This document shows positions 60,711 through 64,000 of a DNA stretch of 64,000 nt, one piece after another. The stretch's first letter is position 1. Each line of letters begins with the position of its first letter. Under the pieces are notes generated by a model. That model did not search any database. It saw only the letters and a program-made list of their open reading frames with translations, and had not been told where the DNA came from. Made by a program: the position numbers and the translations under genes. The stretch is from Polytrichum commune (lineage: Eukaryota; Streptophyta; Polytrichopsida; Polytrichales; Polytrichaceae): assembly GCA_950295325.1 (NCBI GenBank), contig OX485806.1, forward strand, positions 18,292,001 through 18,356,000, read 5' to 3'.

Positions 60711-60752
60711 GTAGTGGTAGTAGTAGTAGTAGTGGTAGTCGTAGTGGTAGTA
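60711..60752 (+). repeat. GTA-type trinucleotide microsatellite
   Basis: GTAGTG/GTAGTA units repeat for about 42 bp, upstream of the CYP703-like gene. Confidence 0.9.
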
Positions 60753-61504
60753 CTTCATCGACCCTTCCACAGTAACCTACCCAATTGATGATTCAGCATG
60801 CACCAGCTACCAAGGTTAAACTTGGACAGCCTAGCCAGCAGCGGTGGAATACAGCGAACCGCCCTGGAGTACAAGTATTTACGCTTATTAATGCAACAGC
60901 AGCGCTAACCTCACAACAATCAAAGTCACTTGAAAAGTGCTTAGTCAGCTAACAGCGTCGACCACACCAGCAGCTCTGATGATCCAGAGGCTGATGCGCG
61001 CGCATGCAGCAATAAGAGCGAGGTAGCTCCTGAATCATCATGTACCTATACTTAACCCTCCTACCCTGCTGCAGGTGTGTGACGGTGGAAGTTAGTGACC
61101 CATCGACTTTGGCTGATGAGTCTGCGAGCTCTTCCATGAATTGCAGCAGCAGTGGATCATGGATCCACTGCAGTATCCGCCCCGGATGATCTTTGTGAGG
61201 TAATAAGCGACGAGCTAGGCAGCTGCGACGTAGCAGCTTGCTAAAGTAAAGTTAAGTTAAGGTTGAATGGAGGTGAGGTGAAGTGATCTGAGCTGAGTGA
61301 TGATGCGATTGCAGGGCTGGGGGGTAGTTGAGGACGCTGCGCGGGGTCTTAATGGCGGCTCTGCCGCTGCACGTCAAACCAATTATTGCGTCTCCGAGAG
61401 GTGAAGTGATCGGCTGCTGCCATGAGTTATGTTAGTAATGGCTGCCTCTCGCCACGCAGCTGCTCCCCAGCGGCTGGCATTCATCATCAGCTCTTGGCCC
61501 TGGG

Positions 61505-61505
<1 letters not shown>

Positions 61506-61542
<37 letters not shown>
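61506..61542 (+). repeat. (GT)18 microsatellite
   Basis: About 18 uninterrupted GT units. Confidence 0.95.
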
Positions 61543-61543
<1 letters not shown>

Positions 61544-61620
61544 GACATTTGTGCTCTTGTAGTGAAACCCAACCCCCCTTCACAAGGTGACGGTGGTGGA
61601 GGAAATCAAGTCTAGCTAAC

Positions 61621-61752
61621 GGACGAGTTGCGAGACTTTTAGTTTATGGACAAGATAACTAGCGAGCGTGAAGAGAGTGGACGATGAGTCGAGACGTTTC
61701 GTTTATGGATAAGATAACTAGCGAGAAGAGAGTGGACGATGAGCCGCGAGAG
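61621..61752. repeat. Tandem repeat, two and a third ~57 bp units
   Basis: Units start at 61621, 61679 and 61734 (partial) with GGACGA. They share GCGAGAC or TCGAGAC, TTTATGGA, AAGATAACTAGCGAG and AGAGAGTGG. Confidence 0.85.
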
Positions 61753-63001
61753 AGGGGGGGGGGGGAGTTATTCAGCTAGCTACTCGAGTGAGTTGGTTAC
61801 CAGGCATAACCGATCAACTCATGGTTAGAATATGAGAATTACGAACGAAGTCATGTTTGTGTGGAAGTAACGTTGCGGCGTCTATTATGATAACCCTTCG
61901 ACTCTTGGATGAGTTATTGGTTATACGCTAGACAGTCATTGAGAGGGAGAGCGAATGACGAGTTGTGAAAGAGGTTGGTCATCCACCTCCTTGAGTTGAT
62001 TATTGGTCATAACCAACCTGATCGTGGATGTATGCTACGGGTTATGGATCAGATGTTGTCTCGCGAACACGTACACATGAGAATTGTTGGAAGTGCCCTT
62101 CACTTGGACAAGCGACCAATTATAGGGGCAAAACTAGTATGGTCATGGACATAAACCGGGGGACCCGAGTGGGAGCTCCCGTCTTATTAACACATATGAC
62201 CGGGTGGAATAGGTGGAAATCAATTGGATCTTTGAACATATGATAACATATAATCAGTACATCATATGCATATCATAAGTGTAAAATGATAATGTATTAT
62301 GAAACATTTTTTTGCATAATTTTTTTTGAATGTATTAGAACTTAGTATTATTATGTAACAAGTTGTCAAAAATGACTAGGTTATCCCTTTCTTATGACAT
62401 GTATCATAAGTTTTCATATTCTAGACTTATGATTTCTTACAAAGCATGTCTAATTGCATGTTTTGCAAAAAAATAATTAAATACGGATGAAAACATTGTA
62501 AAATCGCCTCTTTAAACATGTAAATCTATATCTAAATTTATTTTTGCATAATTGCACATGCACGTTGTATACAAAATTATTTCAATGAAGAAATTAAAAG
62601 AATATTTTGAAAACCCCAATGATACATACTTTGAGGAAAAAATGTTCCCTCTAGATGTATATTTAATTATAAAAAACACAATGTGCATGCAACTAATAGA
62701 TGCCACAACATGCAATACAATTCATTATGTTGTTGTCATTTAAGTCATGTTCGAAATTCATGCGTAAAATCTAGACTTGCTTTAAACATAGTTACATTTG
62801 TGTGTTTTTCAGAGTACTCGCATCGTACGAGATCTCCCTTTCACATTAATATTATGGAGTTATACGCTACCCAACAGTTGGCATCCTTCATCACCTATTG
62901 GCCTTTGGCTCTGGGTTCGATGTTGGTTGTTTCGGCCTTTATATAGTACTCGCAAGTTGAGCACTCTTCACACTGTGGAAGTCTAGCTAACTTATTATTT
63001 A

Positions 63002-63485
63002 GGGCCACTTCACACACAAGACTGAGGGCACTCTTATTGGTGGAAAAGGGGGAGGCCAATCCAAGTTCACTTCACACTACGCTTGAGGGACCAATGGAGT
63101 ACGTGAATGCACGATGGATGTAAAGTCTACATGGATTCCTACATGGCATCGAATGGATCATGTTTCATGGTCACTTGGACTATTTTCCGAGACCACCTCT
63201 TGGAGGCAGGCTTAACACAAAACCAGGAGACCATGGCATTCTGAACACTCACAACCCGTTGATTTATTCTATTTTATCATGTGTGAGAACCAACACTCAC
63301 ATGAATAGAAATTCATTGAAATAGCATTTGGTTGAGAGCCGGTCACATTTGACTTCACACTACACTTGAGGGCCCGTGACCACACTACATGATTTTGGAA
63401 GTGTGGTGGGACGGCCTTTGGACGCTTTCTTTTGGGCTCTCACACTTTCATGGTCACGGCTCTTGGCTCGTGTGTGAAGTGGCCC
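63002..63485. mobile_element. Tourist-like (PIF/Harbinger) MITE, 484 bp
   Basis: The terminal inverted repeats GGGCCACTTCACACAC are identical for 16 bp at both ends and continue imperfectly. The flanking trinucleotide is TTA on both sides (62999-63001 and 63486-63488), the usual PIF/Harbinger target duplication. The interior has no ORF of note but has an internal direct repeat (TTCACACTACGCTTGAGGG near 63070 and TTCACACTACACTTGAGGG near 63353). Confidence 0.8.
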
Positions 63486-63893
63486 TTACTTCCCTCCATG
63501 ATGAGATGCGGAAGTAGCAATGTCCTTGACCCATGGGCCGTAACAAATCTTCTCAAAGGACAAACCACAGGCGGTAAGCTTAATGAATAACAATTTTTGG
63601 TATCTGGATAAATAGTTGTGCATTTGTACTCACATCGTGCTAGAGCCCTGTTCACACTATGGACTAGACGCCGTGCTATGACACTTTACTTAGCATGTAA
63701 GTTTGGGGTAAGCCGTTTGTGTCCTAAATTGTAACCTATTTGACCTTTGTTGGATAAAAAGAGAACTATAACAAGAAGTTATAGCATCGCGTAATTCCTT
63801 GGGTGGGAGGGGGGGATTGGCAAAAACGTAGGAACTGTGTGCAATAGAATGTTGCGTCTAATATATTGGTTGTGAATTAAATTTGTAGAATAA
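63486..63893. other. Short gap between MITE and terminal hairpin
   Basis: No gene or repeat was recognised. Confidence 0.6.
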
Positions 63894-64000
63894 TTACATG
63901 TAATATAGGGTGCTCTAGGTGTGTCAAACATTGTTATATGTAATATAGCATTTGACATAACAATGTTTCACACACCTAGAGCACCCTATATTACATGTAA
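63894..64000. repeat. Near-perfect ~47 bp inverted repeat at window end
   Basis: The left arm, starting TTACATGTAATATAGGG (63894 to about 63940), is repeated inverted to base 64000 with only about two mismatches. The loop is roughly 15 nt. It may be a small MITE or one end of a larger element, since the window stops exactly at the arm's outer edge. Confidence 0.85.

Larger units (their letters stand above)
60009..63001. other. CYP703-like upstream region and AT-rich gap, with simple repeats
   Basis: No gene is supported. It holds a GTA-rich microsatellite (60711-60752), a long GT run (61506-61542), a small tandem repeat (61621-61752) and an AT-rich stretch (62230-62800). The part adjacent to 60008 should contain the CYP703-like promoter, but no specific box is claimed. 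Confidence 0.55.

Overview
The window looks like nuclear DNA of a land plant. The evidence is spliced genes with GT-AG introns, a CYP703-type P450, a proteinaceous RNase P, an RCC1-family protein, and plant-style CACTA, Ty1/copia and pogo-like transposons. Long AT-rich introns and low gene density would suit a bryophyte, lycophyte or fern, but nothing here fixes the lineage. All exon boundaries were read by eye from splice consensus, phase and family resemblance.

Layout. (1) 1-9589: right part of a large CACTA (En/Spm) transposon. Its TNP2-type transposase runs rightward (4296-8585) and a second gene runs leftward (3582 to 228 and possibly beyond). A 1.04 kb non-autonomous CACTA element with a perfect 3 bp target-site duplication sits in an intron of the second gene. 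(2) About 10.4-12 kb: decayed 3' half of a non-LTR retrotransposon with RNase H, in strongly G-poor DNA. (3) 12-19 kb: AT-rich sequence with small duplications and palindromes. (4) 19247-31439: an eight-exon RCC1-family gene (+), 845 aa predicted, including a possible AT-AC (U12-like) intron. (5) 36162-39172: a three-exon four-helix membrane protein gene (+), 320 aa, preceded by a G-quadruplex-like run. Its first intron carries an array of copies of its own exon/intron junction. (6) 41293-46992: a nine-exon PRORP gene (-), about 840 aa, with a probable organellar transit peptide and a long SPK-rich tail. (7) 47.3-53.8 kb: mobile-element graveyard with two copia remnants, a broken aminoacylase-1 exon, a decayed copy of the PRORP promoter and start codon, and a pogo-like element. 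(8) 57536-60008: a three-exon CYP703-like P450 gene (-), 525 aa. (9) 60-64 kb: simple repeats, a Tourist-like MITE and a hairpin cut by the window end.

The four cellular genes do not form an obvious pathway: organellar/nuclear tRNA 5' maturation (PRORP), fatty-acid hydroxylation for spore or pollen wall polymer (CYP703), an RCC1 propeller protein and an orphan membrane protein. No bacterial-type system or CRISPR array was seen. The most distinctive theme is local duplication of exon edges and promoters: RCC1 exon 1, membrane-protein exon 1 and the PRORP 5' end each have decayed copies nearby.
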